Assembly (NCBI RefSeq): GCF_003852315.1
Contig: NZ_CP027762.1
Location: 3,515,501-3,579,500, forward strand
Source of the DNA: Pseudomonas sp. LBUM920
GTDB taxonomy: Bacteria; Pseudomonadota; Gammaproteobacteria; Pseudomonadales; Pseudomonadaceae
Length of the DNA: 64,000 bases
Reading direction: 5' to 3'
Part shown: in pieces, positions 53,024 through 61,962 of the stretch
How positions within the stretch are numbered: the stretch's first letter is position 1
Layout of the letters: every line of letters begins with the position of its first letter
Translations under genes and position numbers: made by a program
Notes under the pieces: generated by a model
Seen by the model: the letters and a program-made list of their open reading frames with translations, nothing else
Database searches by the model: none
Told to the model about the DNA's origin: nothing

Positions 53024-54526
53024 ATGAAATTACGTAAGAAAAGCGTCAAACCCATCGGATTGAAAGACATCACCATCGTCGACGATACCAAGGTGCGCAA
53101 GGCGATTACCGCCGCCGCCCTGGGTAACGCCATGGAGTGGTTCGACTTTGGTGTCTACGGTTTCGTCGCCTATGTGCTGGGCAAGGTGTTCTTCCCGGAC
53201 GCCTCGCCGAGCGTGCAAATGATTGCCGCCTTGGCCACCTTCTCGGTGCCCTTCCTGATTCGCCCGCTGGGTGGCCTGTTCTTCGGTGCGCTGGGTGACA
53301 AATACGGACGGCAGAAAGTCCTCGCCGCAACCATCGTCATCATGTCCTTGAGCACCTTTGCCATCGGCCTGATTCCCGGGTATGCCTCGATTGGCATCTG
53401 GGCACCGATCCTGCTGTTGCTGTGCAAAATGGCCCAAGGGTTCTCGGTAGGCGGTGAGTACACCGGCGCTTCGATCTTCGTCGCCGAGTACGCCCCGGAC
53501 CGTAAACGCGGGTTTCTCGGCAGCTGGCTGGATTTTGGCTCGATTGCCGGTTTCGTGCTCGGCGCCGGTGTGGTGGTGCTGATTTCGACGATCCTCGGTG
53601 AAGCCGATTTCGAAGCGTGGGGCTGGCGCCTGCCGTTCTTCCTCGCCCTGCCTTTGGGCATTATCGGCTTGTACCTGCGTCACGCGCTGGAAGAAACTCC
53701 GGCCTTCCAACAGCACATGGACAAGCTTGAACAAGGCGACCGCCAAGGCCTGACCCACGGTCCCAAGGTGTCGTTCAAAGAGGTGGCTACCCAGCACTGG
53801 CGCAGCCTGCTGACCTGCATCGGTATCGTTGCCGCCACCAACGTGACGTACTACATGTTGCTCACCTATATGCCGAGCTACCTGTCGCATAACCTGCATT
53901 ACAAAGAAAACAGCGGCGTGCTGATCATCATCGCGATCATGGTCGGCATGCTGTTCGTGCAGCCGTTCATCGGTTTTGTCAGCGACAAGATTGGCCGTAA
54001 ACCCTTCATCATCGCCGGCAGCGTCGGGCTGCTGTTCCTGTCTATCCCGGCGTTTATGTTGATAACCAGCGGCAAAATCGGCCTGATTTTCGCCGGTCTG
54101 CTGATTCTGGCCGTGGTGCTGAACTTCTTTATCGGCGTGATGGCCTCCACGCTGCCGGCTATGTTCCCTACCCACATTCGCTATAGTGCGCTGGCCAGCG
54201 CGTTCAACGTCTCGGTACTGATCGCCGGCCTCACCCCCACCGCGGTGGCGTGGCTGGTGGAAAGCACCAACGACCTGTACATGCCCGCCTACTACCTGAT
54301 GGTGTTTGCGGTGGTAGGGCTGATTACCGGCCTGACCATGAAGGAAACCGCGAACAAGCCGTTGCGCGGCGCGGCGCCGGCAGCGTCCGATATGGCAGAA
54401 GCCAAGGAAATATTGCAAGAGCACCATGACAATATCGAGCAGAAGATCGAAGACATCGACGCCGAAATTGCCGCTCTGGAAGCCAAGCGCCAGAACCTGG
54501 TGCAGCAGCATCCGCGAATCAACTGA
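53024..54526 (+). CDS. proP: Proline/betaine symporter ProP
   Basis: 500 residues from the ATG at 53024. Twelve-helix MFS of the metabolite:H+ symporter group: GNAMEWFDFGVYGFVAYVLGKVFFPD near helix 1, FGALGDKYGRQKVLAATIVIMS in loop 2-3, and GFSVGGEYTGASIFVAEYAPDRKRGFLGSWL. The C-terminus (about 455-500) is a predicted coiled coil (EILQEHHDNIEQKIEDIDAEIAALEAKRQNL), the feature that tunes osmotic activation in ProP. It imports proline and glycine betaine under osmotic stress. Confidence 0.9.
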   Translation: MKLRKKSVKPIGLKDITIVDDTKVRKAITAAALGNAMEWFDFGVYGFVAYVLGKVFFPDASPSVQMIAALATFSVPFLIRPLGGLFFGALGDKYGRQKVLAATIVIMSLSTFAIGLIPGYASIGIWAPILLLLCKMAQGFSVGGEYTGASIFVAEYAPDRKRGFLGSWLDFGSIAGFVLGAGVVVLISTILGEADFEAWGWRLPFFLALPLGIIGLYLRHALEETPAFQQHMDKLEQGDRQGLTHGPKVSFKEVATQHWRSLLTCIGIVAATNVTYYMLLTYMPSYLSHNLHYKENSGVLIIIAIMVGMLFVQPFIGFVSDKIGRKPFIIAGSVGLLFLSIPAFMLITSGKIGLIFAGLLILAVVLNFFIGVMASTLPAMFPTHIRYSALASAFNVSVLIAGLTPTAVAWLVESTNDLYMPAYYLMVFAVVGLITGLTMKETANKPLRGAAPAASDMAEAKEILQEHHDNIEQKIEDIDAEIAALEAKRQNLVQQHPRIN

Positions 54527-54537
54527 TACCTGACCGT

Positions 54538-54560
54538 GCGTGGCGGCCCCGCCGCCACGC
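54538..54560 (+). terminator. Terminator-like hairpin after proP
   Basis: Perfect 10-base stem GCGTGGCGGC / GCCGCCACGC with a CCC loop, 11 bases after the proP stop, followed by CTTTGG. It is close upstream of the GAF gene and could limit read-through. Confidence 0.55.
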
Positions 54561-54577
54561 CTTTGGAGTGCCCAAAC

Positions 54578-55084
54578 ATGGTTCCAAGCGTCACCGCAGC
54601 CCACTCGTTACTCAGCGCGGACGAACGCGCCGCCATCGCCGAAATCGAAGCCACCACCAGCATTCTGCAACTGGTAACCCGCCTGACCGGCATGCGCTTT
54701 GCCGGCATTGCCAAATTCACCGACCTTGAATGGGTGGTGTGCTCGGTCCATGACCCGCTGCACATGGGGATTCATGTCGACGACATACTCGACCTGGAAA
54801 CCACCCTGTGCAGTGAGTTCTGCGTCGACCCGCAGGCCCTGTTCGTTCCGCAGATCAGCCAGAATGGCCGCTTTGCCACCCGCCCGGTGGTCAAGCAGTA
54901 CGCCATCGAAAGTTACGCCGGCGCGCCGATCTTTCTGCCCGATGGCCGCCTGTTCGGCGCGCTGTGTGCACTGGACTCGCGGGCGATGCTGTTTGACGAC
55001 CCCAACCTGCCGGAAACCCTTAGCCTGTTTGCACGGCTGATTGGCTGTATTTTCTTCGCTAACCTGACAACGCCTGATCAGTAA
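54578..55084 (+). CDS. GAF-domain protein
   Basis: 168 residues from the ATG at 54578 (TTGGAG site); a frame to 54536 would overlap the hairpin. It is almost only a GAF domain: LLSADERAAIAEIEATTSILQLVTRLTGMRFAGIAKFTD, then CSEFCVDPQALFVPQISQ, YAIESYAGAPIFLPDGRLFGALCALD. GAF folds bind small ligands or chromophores. With no output domain it may act on a partner through binding. Only the hairpin separates it from proP. Confidence 0.85.
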   Translation: MVPSVTAAHSLLSADERAAIAEIEATTSILQLVTRLTGMRFAGIAKFTDLEWVVCSVHDPLHMGIHVDDILDLETTLCSEFCVDPQALFVPQISQNGRFATRPVVKQYAIESYAGAPIFLPDGRLFGALCALDSRAMLFDDPNLPETLSLFARLIGCIFFANLTTPDQ

Positions 55085-55307
55085 CCGCCGCCCTGCCCCG
55101 CAGTGCAGCAATATCGCGCTTCCGCGGCACGCCAAACAATCGGCTGTACTCACGAACTGTAAAGGGCTTTCATAGCCCACAGCGCAAGTAGGCTGGTGGA
55201 TTTGGCTTTCCAATCGGCAATCGATTCGGGCGCCACCCTGCGTATCGCCAGCCTGTTGGCCTACCTGACCTCGCGGCGTGCCACAGCGACCTACGTGAGC
55301 CGCCGCG

Positions 55308-56147
55308 CTACCTGAAAAACTGACTCGGGGTTTTGCCAAACTGTTTCTTGAACATGCTGGTGAACGCGCTCGGGCTCTCATAGCCCAGTTCGATGGCCAC
55401 ATCGATGATCTTCTCCCCCACCGCGATGCGTTCCAGCGCCAGCAGCAACCGCGCCTGCTGGCGCCATTGGCCGAAGGTCAGGCCGGTTTCCTTGCGGAAC
55501 AGGCGCTGGATGGTTTTCTGGTCCAGGTCCAGGCGATCACTCCAATCGGCGACTGTCGAGGCATCACCCGGTTCCTGCTGCAGCGCCTGGCAGATACGGT
55601 TGATGCGCAGGTCGGCCGGCTGGGGCAGTGACAACGGCAAGGCCGGCAGGATCGCGAGTTCGTCGAGGATCAAGTGCATGATCCTCGCCTCGCGCGAGTC
55701 CTCGGCATACGGCGGCTTCAAACTCACCGAGGCTTTGATCAGCTCACTCAGCAACGGCGACACACTGACGGTCTTGGGCTCGCTCGGCAGATTGGGGAAA
55801 CGGTCCGGGCGCACAAACACGCTGCGCATCTTCAATGTGCCCACGCAACGCAGCGAATGCACCTGCCCGCTGGGCATCCAGAACCCGCGATTGGGCGGCA
55901 CCGTCCATTGGTTCAACGCCGAATACACCACCATCACGCCTTCGACGGCGTACAACAGTTGATGCTTTTCGTGACTGTGGTCGGGGATCACCCAGTTTTC
56001 GGGGTAATCGGTCGCGGAACTGATGACAGCCCAGTCGCCCTCGTCGATCTCCCGCAGAAATACATCCAGTGGTTTGATGATTTCGCCCTTTTTGCGATGG
56101 TTGGCGCCCGAATTACGCGAGACAGGCATTTTCAGCGAATCTAGCAT
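55308..56147 (-). CDS. AraC-family regulator with cupin domain
   Basis: 279 residues from the ATG at 56147 (a second ATG at 56129 is possible; the frame is open to 56330). The N-terminal ~150 residues contain a cupin-like sensor: VIPDHSHEKHQLLYAVEGVMVVYSALNQW and FWMPSGQVHSLRCVG. The C-terminal AraC domain is WSDRLDLDQKTIQRLFRKETGLTFGQWRQQARLLLALE and ELGYESPSAFTSMFKKQFGKTPSQFFR. Divergent from a fosmidomycin-type MFS gene 80 bases away, the likely target. Confidence 0.87.
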   Translation of the reverse strand: MLDSLKMPVSRNSGANHRKKGEIIKPLDVFLREIDEGDWAVISSATDYPENWVIPDHSHEKHQLLYAVEGVMVVYSALNQWTVPPNRGFWMPSGQVHSLRCVGTLKMRSVFVRPDRFPNLPSEPKTVSVSPLLSELIKASVSLKPPYAEDSREARIMHLILDELAILPALPLSLPQPADLRINRICQALQQEPGDASTVADWSDRLDLDQKTIQRLFRKETGLTFGQWRQQARLLLALERIAVGEKIIDVAIELGYESPSAFTSMFKKQFGKTPSQFFR

Positions 56148-56226
56148 AAACGCCGCAACATTTAGAAACGGGCAGCGCGCTAAAGTACGCACTGCCCCTG
56201 TTCGCTGCCTTGTATGGAATGCCTGC

Positions 56227-57438
56227 ATGTCGAGCCTGACCGCGCCACCCGCCACTGCAACCGCTACGCCGCAAATAAGCCCCTTGGTCATGCGTGTCCT
56301 GGGCGCCTGCGCCCTGGCGCACATGATCAACGACCTGATCCAGGCCGTGCTGCCGTCGATCTACCCGATGCTCAAGGCCAACTACGGGCTGAGCTTTACC
56401 CAGGTCGGCCTGATCACCCTTACCTTCCAGTTGACCGCGTCCTTGCTGCAACCCTGGATCGGCTACCACACCGACCGCTATCCCAAGCCCTGGCTGCTGC
56501 CGGCGGGCATGGTGTGCACGCTGATCGGCATCCTGCTGCTGGCGTTTGTCGGCACCTTCCCGTTGATCCTGTTGGCGGCGGCGCTGGTCGGGGTCGGGTC
56601 GTCGACCTTCCACCCGGAAACCTCACGTGTGGCACGCCTGGCCTCGGGCGGGCGCTATGGCCTGGCACAATCGACCTTCCAGGTCGGCGGCAACACCGGC
56701 AGCGCGTTCGGCCCGTTGCTGGCGGCGGCGATCATCATTCCCTACGGCCAAACCCATATCGCCTGGTTCGGGCTCTTCGCCGTGTTCGCGATCATGGTGC
56801 TGTATGGCTTGAGCCGCTGGTACCGCCACCACCTCAACCTGTTCAAGCTCAAGCAAGGCGGCAAGGCCACCCACGGTTTGTCCAAAGGCCGCGTGACATT
56901 TGCCCTGGTGGTACTGGCGTTGCTGGTGTTCTCCAAGTACTTCTACATGACCAGCCTGACCAGCTACTTCACCTTTTACCTGATCGAGAAATTCCACCTG
57001 TCGGTGGCCAGCTCGCAGATGTACCTGTTCCTGTTCCTCGGCGCGGTGGCTGTCGGCACCTTTGCCGGTGGCCCGATTGGCGACAAGATCGGCCGCAAGA
57101 AAGTCATCTGGTTCTCGATTCTCGGCGCCGCGCCCTTCACCCTGGCCCTGCCCTACGTCGACCTGTTCTGGACCGCCGTGCTCAGCGTAGTGATCGGCTT
57201 CATCATCGCTTCGGCCTTCTCGGCCATCGTGGTCTTCGCCCAGGAACTGGTGCCGGGCAATGTCGGGATGATCGCCGGGATCTTCTTCGGCCTGATGTTT
57301 GGCTTCAGCGGGATTGGTGCCGCGCTGCTGGGCTTGCTTGCCGACAACCACGGCATCGAGTACGTCTACAAAATCTGTTCGTTCCTGCCACTGGCGGGCA
57401 TCCTGACGATCTTGCTGCCCTCGACCAAAGGCGTCTGA
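56227..57438 (+). CDS. fsr: MFS transporter, fosmidomycin-resistance type
   Basis: 403 residues from the ATG at 56227; upstream in-frame extension is antisense to the regulator. Twelve helices. The family marks are ALAHMINDLIQAVLPSIYPMLKANYGLSFTQVGLITL at the start, HTDRYPKPWLLPAGMVCTLIG, GSSTFHPETSRVARLASGGRYGLAQSTFQVGGNTGSAFGPLLAA and GGPIGDKIGRKKVIW. These proteins export fosmidomycin and related drugs with proton exchange. Divergent AraC-type control suggests inducible efflux. Confidence 0.88.
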   Translation: MSSLTAPPATATATPQISPLVMRVLGACALAHMINDLIQAVLPSIYPMLKANYGLSFTQVGLITLTFQLTASLLQPWIGYHTDRYPKPWLLPAGMVCTLIGILLLAFVGTFPLILLAAALVGVGSSTFHPETSRVARLASGGRYGLAQSTFQVGGNTGSAFGPLLAAAIIIPYGQTHIAWFGLFAVFAIMVLYGLSRWYRHHLNLFKLKQGGKATHGLSKGRVTFALVVLALLVFSKYFYMTSLTSYFTFYLIEKFHLSVASSQMYLFLFLGAVAVGTFAGGPIGDKIGRKKVIWFSILGAAPFTLALPYVDLFWTAVLSVVIGFIIASAFSAIVVFAQELVPGNVGMIAGIFFGLMFGFSGIGAALLGLLADNHGIEYVYKICSFLPLAGILTILLPSTKGV

Positions 57439-57549
57439 CCGGCCAATCATCGGCTGGCCGTGTGCTATCACGCGGAATGCTCTGAAAAACCTGCGTGTGC
57501 GCTTACAATCCCGATTTTCAAGCGCACACCCAGGCAGACCCGGCACGAC

Positions 57550-58716
57550 ATGACGCTCGACCCTCCTACGATTCTGATATTGACCATCGCGCTGGCTGCC
57601 GCTGCTGCCCTGTATCTGGCGGTGGAATGGCGCAGTGTGCGCGAGCCTTCGCTGCTGTTCTGGGCGGCAGGTTTCGCGATCATCAGCGTCGGCTCCACCC
57701 TGGCCCTGCTGCGCAGCAACGGCCTGTTGATGATCGGTATCTGGTTTGCCAACGGCTTGCTGGTGGCCGCGCACTGGCTGTTTTTGCTCGGCGTGGCACG
57801 TTTTACCCAGGTGCGCTTGTCGCGTGCGTGGCTGCTGATGCTGGTCGCCTGGCTCGGCGTGCTGCTGTTGCCCAGCGACCTGGCGTGGTCCAAGGCCATG
57901 CTGATGGTCAACTCATTGCTGGTCGCGTTGCCGACCTTGCGCGCCAGTTTCCTGCTGCGCCCCCATGGCAGATCCCTGAGCATCGGCGCGGTGCAACTGC
58001 GCTATGTATTGCTGCTTCACGGCGCCTTTTATATGGCCAAGGCGCTGTCGGTAATCATCCCCGGCACGCTGATCGATCTTGCCGCGTTCAAGGGCGAAAT
58101 CATCCAGGTTTCCTTGGTGGAGGGCGCAATGGCGATCATGTTGATCGCGTTGTCGATGACCGGCTCCGAGCGCTACCGGCGTGAACAGCAGATCGCCCGG
58201 CTGGCGGCCCGTGACCCGCTGACGGCGCTGTACAACCGCCGCGCCCTGGATGTGCGTGCGCCGCAGCTGTTGGCCCAGGTATCGCCGCAACAGCCGGGCG
58301 CTTTGCTGTTGATCGATATCGACAACTTCAAACTGGTCAACGACCTCTACGGGCATATCGCTGGCGACCGTTTGCTGATTGCCCTGAGCGAGATGATCCG
58401 CACGGTGGTGCCCGAAGGCGCGCTGGCGGCCCGCTTGGGCGGGGATGAGTTTGTGATCCTGTTGACCAAGGCCTCGACCGCCCAGATCGTCGAACTGGGC
58501 AGCCGCTTGCGTGAGCAGTTCCAGCAGTTGGCCGCACACACCTTCACCACCCCGGTACCGGTAACCCTGAGCATCGGCGCCAACCTGTTCGACCACCCAC
58601 CGCCGAGCCTGACGGCGCTGATCGAACAAGGCGACACCACACTCTACGAAAGCAAACGCGGCGGGCGTGACAGCATTCGGCTGGTGGACCGAACGGGAAC
58701 CGGTTCGTACGGTTAA
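57550..58716 (+). CDS. Membrane diguanylate cyclase (GGDEF)
   Basis: 388 residues from the ATG at 57550. The first ~205 residues hold six or seven hydrophobic helices forming an inner-membrane sensor. A GGDEF domain follows (about 215-380): RDPLTALYNRRAL, LLLIDIDNFKLVNDLYGHIAGDRLL and the active site LGGDEFV (297-301). It makes cyclic di-GMP from two GTP, promoting attachment and biofilm. The RxxD product-inhibition site expected just before GGDEF is absent, so feedback control may be weak. It ends just before the second REP pair. Confidence 0.9.
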   Translation: MTLDPPTILILTIALAAAAALYLAVEWRSVREPSLLFWAAGFAIISVGSTLALLRSNGLLMIGIWFANGLLVAAHWLFLLGVARFTQVRLSRAWLLMLVAWLGVLLLPSDLAWSKAMLMVNSLLVALPTLRASFLLRPHGRSLSIGAVQLRYVLLLHGAFYMAKALSVIIPGTLIDLAAFKGEIIQVSLVEGAMAIMLIALSMTGSERYRREQQIARLAARDPLTALYNRRALDVRAPQLLAQVSPQQPGALLLIDIDNFKLVNDLYGHIAGDRLLIALSEMIRTVVPEGALAARLGGDEFVILLTKASTAQIVELGSRLREQFQQLAAHTFTTPVPVTLSIGANLFDHPPPSLTALIEQGDTTLYESKRGGRDSIRLVDRTGTGSYG

Positions 58717-58725
58717 TGGCTTCCT

Positions 58726-58959
58726 GTGGCGAGCAGGCTTGTTGTGGCGAGCGGGCTTGCCCCGCGTTGGGCTGCGCAGCAGCCCCATAAAGGACGCCAA
58801 GTTGTTCCAGGGACACCGCGTCGGCAGTTTTTTGGGGTTGCTGCGCAACCCAACGCGGGGCAAGCCCGCTCGCCACTGGCAGCCCGCTTACCACTGCCAG
58901 CCCGCTCGCCACTGCAAACCCGCTCACCACCGCTAGCCCGGTTGCCAGTGCGGGCTTGC
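58726..58959. repeat. REP pair (REPIN-like) with 18-bp tip repeats
   Basis: Inverted copies of GTGGCGAGCGGGCTTGCCCC at 58744-58771 and 58849-58876, with extended matching flanks. Each side has extra decayed 18-bp tip units: one to the left (58726-58743) and five to the right in total (58870-58959, steps of exactly 18). The same family as 12001-12167. Located between the diguanylate cyclase and the convergent DUF2834 gene. Confidence 0.8.
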
Positions 58960-58982
58960 TTATTGCCCCAGGTTTGAGCCTC

Positions 58983-59312
58983 TCAGGCGGGCGCGCGAGT
59001 GCTCGGCGCTTGGCGTGAGAACCCATTCACGACGATGTAAAGCAACGGTCCCACCGACACAAACACCGCCGTCAGCAAAAAATACGGCACCAGCGACGCC
59101 ATCGACCGCCCTCGCCCGCGCGCATCCCGATACATCCACACGCACGCAAGTACCGCCATCAGGTACAGGTCAATCACTACCTGCGCGGTGTCCGGCCGCG
59201 ACATCAATTCCCGCCCAAATTCCAACAGTGAGTGCTCGGCCGTGAGCATCGTAGCCAAGGTGTACAACGAAAACCCGAGCAAACCGGCCAGGGCTAAATA
59301 AGGTCTGCGCAT
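58983..59312 (-). CDS. DUF2834-like membrane protein
   Basis: 109 residues from the ATG at 59312 (AAGGAAGGCACC); the frame to 59411 overlaps the divergent gene. Three hydrophobic segments. The centre AQVVIDLYLMAVLACVWMYRDARGRGRSMASLVPYFLL resembles the DUF2834 family, whose function is unknown. Divergent from an XRE regulator with a palindrome in the gap, so regulation by it is plausible. Confidence 0.7.
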   Translation of the reverse strand: MRRPYLALAGLLGFSLYTLATMLTAEHSLLEFGRELMSRPDTAQVVIDLYLMAVLACVWMYRDARGRGRSMASLVPYFLLTAVFVSVGPLLYIVVNGFSRQAPSTRAPA

Positions 59313-59369
59313 GGTGCCTTCCTTGAAATGATCGAGGCTCAACATAGTGATAAGGTTGCGCCTCTCGCA

Positions 59370-59386
59370 ATGACCTCGGAGGTCAT
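59370..59386. promoter_or_regulatory. Palindrome upstream of the XRE gene
   Basis: Perfect dyad ATGACCTC / GAGGTCAT around one G, 10 bases before the XRE start at 59396 in the divergent gap with the DUF2834 gene. Likely operator of the XRE protein. Confidence 0.6.
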
Positions 59387-59395
59387 GATCAGGCC

Positions 59396-60184
59396 ATGGA
59401 CACCCCTTCAACTGCCGGCCAGCACCTGCGCCAATTGCGTCGACACGCCAAGCTCAGCCAGCTGGACCTGGCCTTGATCACGGGTGTCTCCCAGCGCCAT
59501 CTCAGTTGCATCGAAACCGGCCGGGCCAAGCCAGGCCCGGGCACTTTGCATACTCTGCTGACGGCGCTGCAGGCCCCGCTGGAGCACTGCAACCAGGTAT
59601 TCCTCGCCGCCGGATACGCGCCGCGTTACACCGCCACTCCACTCGCCGCCCCGGCCATGGCCGCCGTCCGTGACGCCGTCAGCCATGTGCTGCACGCCAA
59701 CAATCCCGCCCCGGCGATTCTGCTGGACAGCGAATGGCAAGTGCTCGCCGCCAACGCCAGCACCGGCCTGTTGTTTGAGCTGGTCGGGATTGAGCCGAAT
59801 GCCGCCCAAGGGCTGAACCTGCTGACCACGCTGTTGCAAACCGGCGGCCTGGGCGATCACCTGATCAACGCCGAAGAAATCCGCACCGTCGCCTGGCAAC
59901 GCGCAACCCGCGAAGCGCTGGGTAATCCTGCACTGGCCGGGTTACTGGCCCGTTTGCCGGTGCCGAGCAGCACGCAGTTGCCCAATGAAATGCCGCCGCT
60001 GTTGCTCACCCGCATCCGCTCACATCGCGGTGAACTGAATTTCCTGTCGACCTTCACCACCTTCGGCATGCCCCAGGACATCACCCTCACGTCACTGCGC
60101 ATCGAACATCTGATTCCGGCTGACGCGCCCACGTGGCAGGTGATGCGCGCCGCTTACGCGGAGTATGCGGCGCTGGTTTTGTGA
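59396..60184 (+). CDS. XRE-family regulator with MmyB-like domain
   Basis: 262 residues. The helix-turn-helix is LRQLRRHAKLSQLDLALITGVSQRHLSCIETGRAKP (about 11-46). The rest resembles the MmyB-like ligand-binding domain: ILLDSEWQVLAANAS, LNLLTTLLQTGGL and the C-terminal THE FxxFGTPQDIT-like segment TFTTFGMPQDITLTSLRIEHLIPAD. That domain is thought to bind fatty-acid-like ligands. Divergent from the DUF2834 gene with a palindrome between; the amidase gene starts 58 bases downstream and could also be a target. Confidence 0.87.
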   Translation: MDTPSTAGQHLRQLRRHAKLSQLDLALITGVSQRHLSCIETGRAKPGPGTLHTLLTALQAPLEHCNQVFLAAGYAPRYTATPLAAPAMAAVRDAVSHVLHANNPAPAILLDSEWQVLAANASTGLLFELVGIEPNAAQGLNLLTTLLQTGGLGDHLINAEEIRTVAWQRATREALGNPALAGLLARLPVPSSTQLPNEMPPLLLTRIRSHRGELNFLSTFTTFGMPQDITLTSLRIEHLIPADAPTWQVMRAAYAEYAALVL

Positions 60185-60242
60185 AATATCTGTACGTAGA
60201 CTGCCGCCATACCTCCCACTTGAAGGCGGCGAAAAAAACGTG

Positions 60243-61949
60243 ATGCAAGTTACCGAAGTCTCCATTGCCCAATTGCGCGCGGCGCTTGAAAGCGGCCAGA
60301 CCACTGCCGTTGAACTGGTCCAGGCTTACCTGGCGCGGATCGAGGCCTATGACGGCCCGCAGACCGCGACCAAATTGAACGCCGTGGTGGTGCGCAACCC
60401 GCAAGCACTTGAAGAAGCCAAGGCCGCCGATGCGCGCCGGGCCAAGGGCGAAACCTTGGGGCCATTGGACGGCATTCCCTATACCGCCAAGGACAGCTAC
60501 CTGGTCAAAGGCCTGACGGCGGCCTCTGGCAGCCCGGCCTTCGCCTCGCTGGTGGCGCAGCGCGACGCCTTCACCATCGAGCGCCTGCGCGCCGGCGGCG
60601 CTATCTGCCTGGGCAAGACCAACATGCCGCCGATGGCCAATGGCGGGATGCAGCGCGGCGTTTATGGCCGTGCAGAAAGCCCGTACAACGCTGACTACCT
60701 GACGGCACCGTTTGCCTCCGGCTCGTCCAACGGCGCGGGCACCGCAACGGCTGCCAGCTTCGCCGCCTTCGGTTTGGCCGAGGAAACCTGGTCGAGCGGC
60801 CGCGGCCCGGCGTCCAACAATGGCCTGTGTGCCTACACGCCATCGCGCGGAATCATTTCCGTACGCGGCAATTGGCCGCTGACGCCAACCATGGACGTCG
60901 TAGTGCCGTACGCACGAACCATGGCCGACCTGCTCGAAGTACTCGACGTCGTGGTCGCCGAAGACACCGACACGCGCGGCGACCTCTGGCGCCTGCAACC
61001 GTGGGTGCCGATTCCGAGCGTGGCGTCGGTGCGCCCGGCCTCCTACGCTGAGCTGGCTGTGGGCAGCGAATCCCTGGCCGGCAAGCGTTTCGGCGTGCCG
61101 CGCATGTACATCAATGCCGACCCCGAGGCCGGCACCAGCGAGAAACCCGGGATCGGCGGGCCAACCGGGCAAAAGATCAATACCCGTGCCAGCGTGATCG
61201 ACCTGTGGCACGCCGCGCGCCAGGCGTTGGAAGCGGCCGGCGCCGAAGTGATTGAAGTCGACTTCCCACTGGTCTCCAACTGCGAAGGCGACCGTCCTGG
61301 CGCGCCGACGGTGTTTACCCGTGGCCTGGTCTCCAAGGAATTTTTGCACGACGAATTGTGGGAGCTGTCGGCCTGGGCGTTCGATGACTTCCTGCGCGCC
61401 AACGACGACCCGGCGCTGAACCGCCTGGCGGATGTCGACGGGCTGAAAATCTTCCCGCACGACCCCGGCACCCTGCCCAACCGTGAAGACGACCTGGCCG
61501 CCGGCATGGACGAATACGTGCGCATGGCCGAGCGCGGCATCACACCGTGGAACGAAATCAGCACCGTGCCGGATGGCCTGCGCGGGCTGGAACAGACTCG
61601 GCGCATCGACCTGGAAGACTGGATGGACGCACGGGGGCTGGACGCGGTGTTGTTCCCGACCGTGGCCGATGTCGGCCCGGCCGATGCCGACGTGAACGAA
61701 GCCTCGGCGGATATCGCCTGGAGCAACGGCGTCTGGGTGGCTAACGGCAACCTCGCGATCCGCCACCTGGGCGTGCCGACCGTCACCGTGCCGATGGGCG
61801 TGATGGCGGACATCGGCATGCCCGTAGGGTTGACCTTCGCCGGGCGTGCCTATGACGATTCGGCGCTGCTGCGTTTTGCTTCCGCGTATGAAGCCACCGG
61901 CAGCAAACGCCTGATCCCGCCGCGTACACCACCACTGGCAGCAGGCTAA
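60243..61949 (+). CDS. Amidase-signature enzyme
   Basis: 568 residues from the ATG at 60243. The Ser-cisSer-Lys triad is present: Lys83 in YTAKDSY, Ser161/162 in FASGSSNGAG, and the nucleophile Ser185 in TWSSGRGPAS. The usual DTGGS segment is altered to EETWSS, which occurs in a subfamily near GatA/AtzF. It likely hydrolyses an amide or allophanate-type bond. No tRNA-amidation partner genes are adjacent, so a catabolic role is more likely. Located 58 bases after the XRE gene. Confidence 0.87.
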   Translation: MQVTEVSIAQLRAALESGQTTAVELVQAYLARIEAYDGPQTATKLNAVVVRNPQALEEAKAADARRAKGETLGPLDGIPYTAKDSYLVKGLTAASGSPAFASLVAQRDAFTIERLRAGGAICLGKTNMPPMANGGMQRGVYGRAESPYNADYLTAPFASGSSNGAGTATAASFAAFGLAEETWSSGRGPASNNGLCAYTPSRGIISVRGNWPLTPTMDVVVPYARTMADLLEVLDVVVAEDTDTRGDLWRLQPWVPIPSVASVRPASYAELAVGSESLAGKRFGVPRMYINADPEAGTSEKPGIGGPTGQKINTRASVIDLWHAARQALEAAGAEVIEVDFPLVSNCEGDRPGAPTVFTRGLVSKEFLHDELWELSAWAFDDFLRANDDPALNRLADVDGLKIFPHDPGTLPNREDDLAAGMDEYVRMAERGITPWNEISTVPDGLRGLEQTRRIDLEDWMDARGLDAVLFPTVADVGPADADVNEASADIAWSNGVWVANGNLAIRHLGVPTVTVPMGVMADIGMPVGLTFAGRAYDDSALLRFASAYEATGSKRLIPPRTPPLAAG

Positions 61950-61962
61950 ACACGGTTCAATT

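Noticed and set aside
53030..54604. 524-codon frame opposite proP
   Set aside because: Antisense shadow; the proP frame has the complete MFS motifs and coiled coil.
56623..57774. 383-codon frame opposite the fosmidomycin-type MFS gene
   Set aside because: Composition rich in His, Gln and Arg and no recognisable fold; a shadow of the transporter gene.
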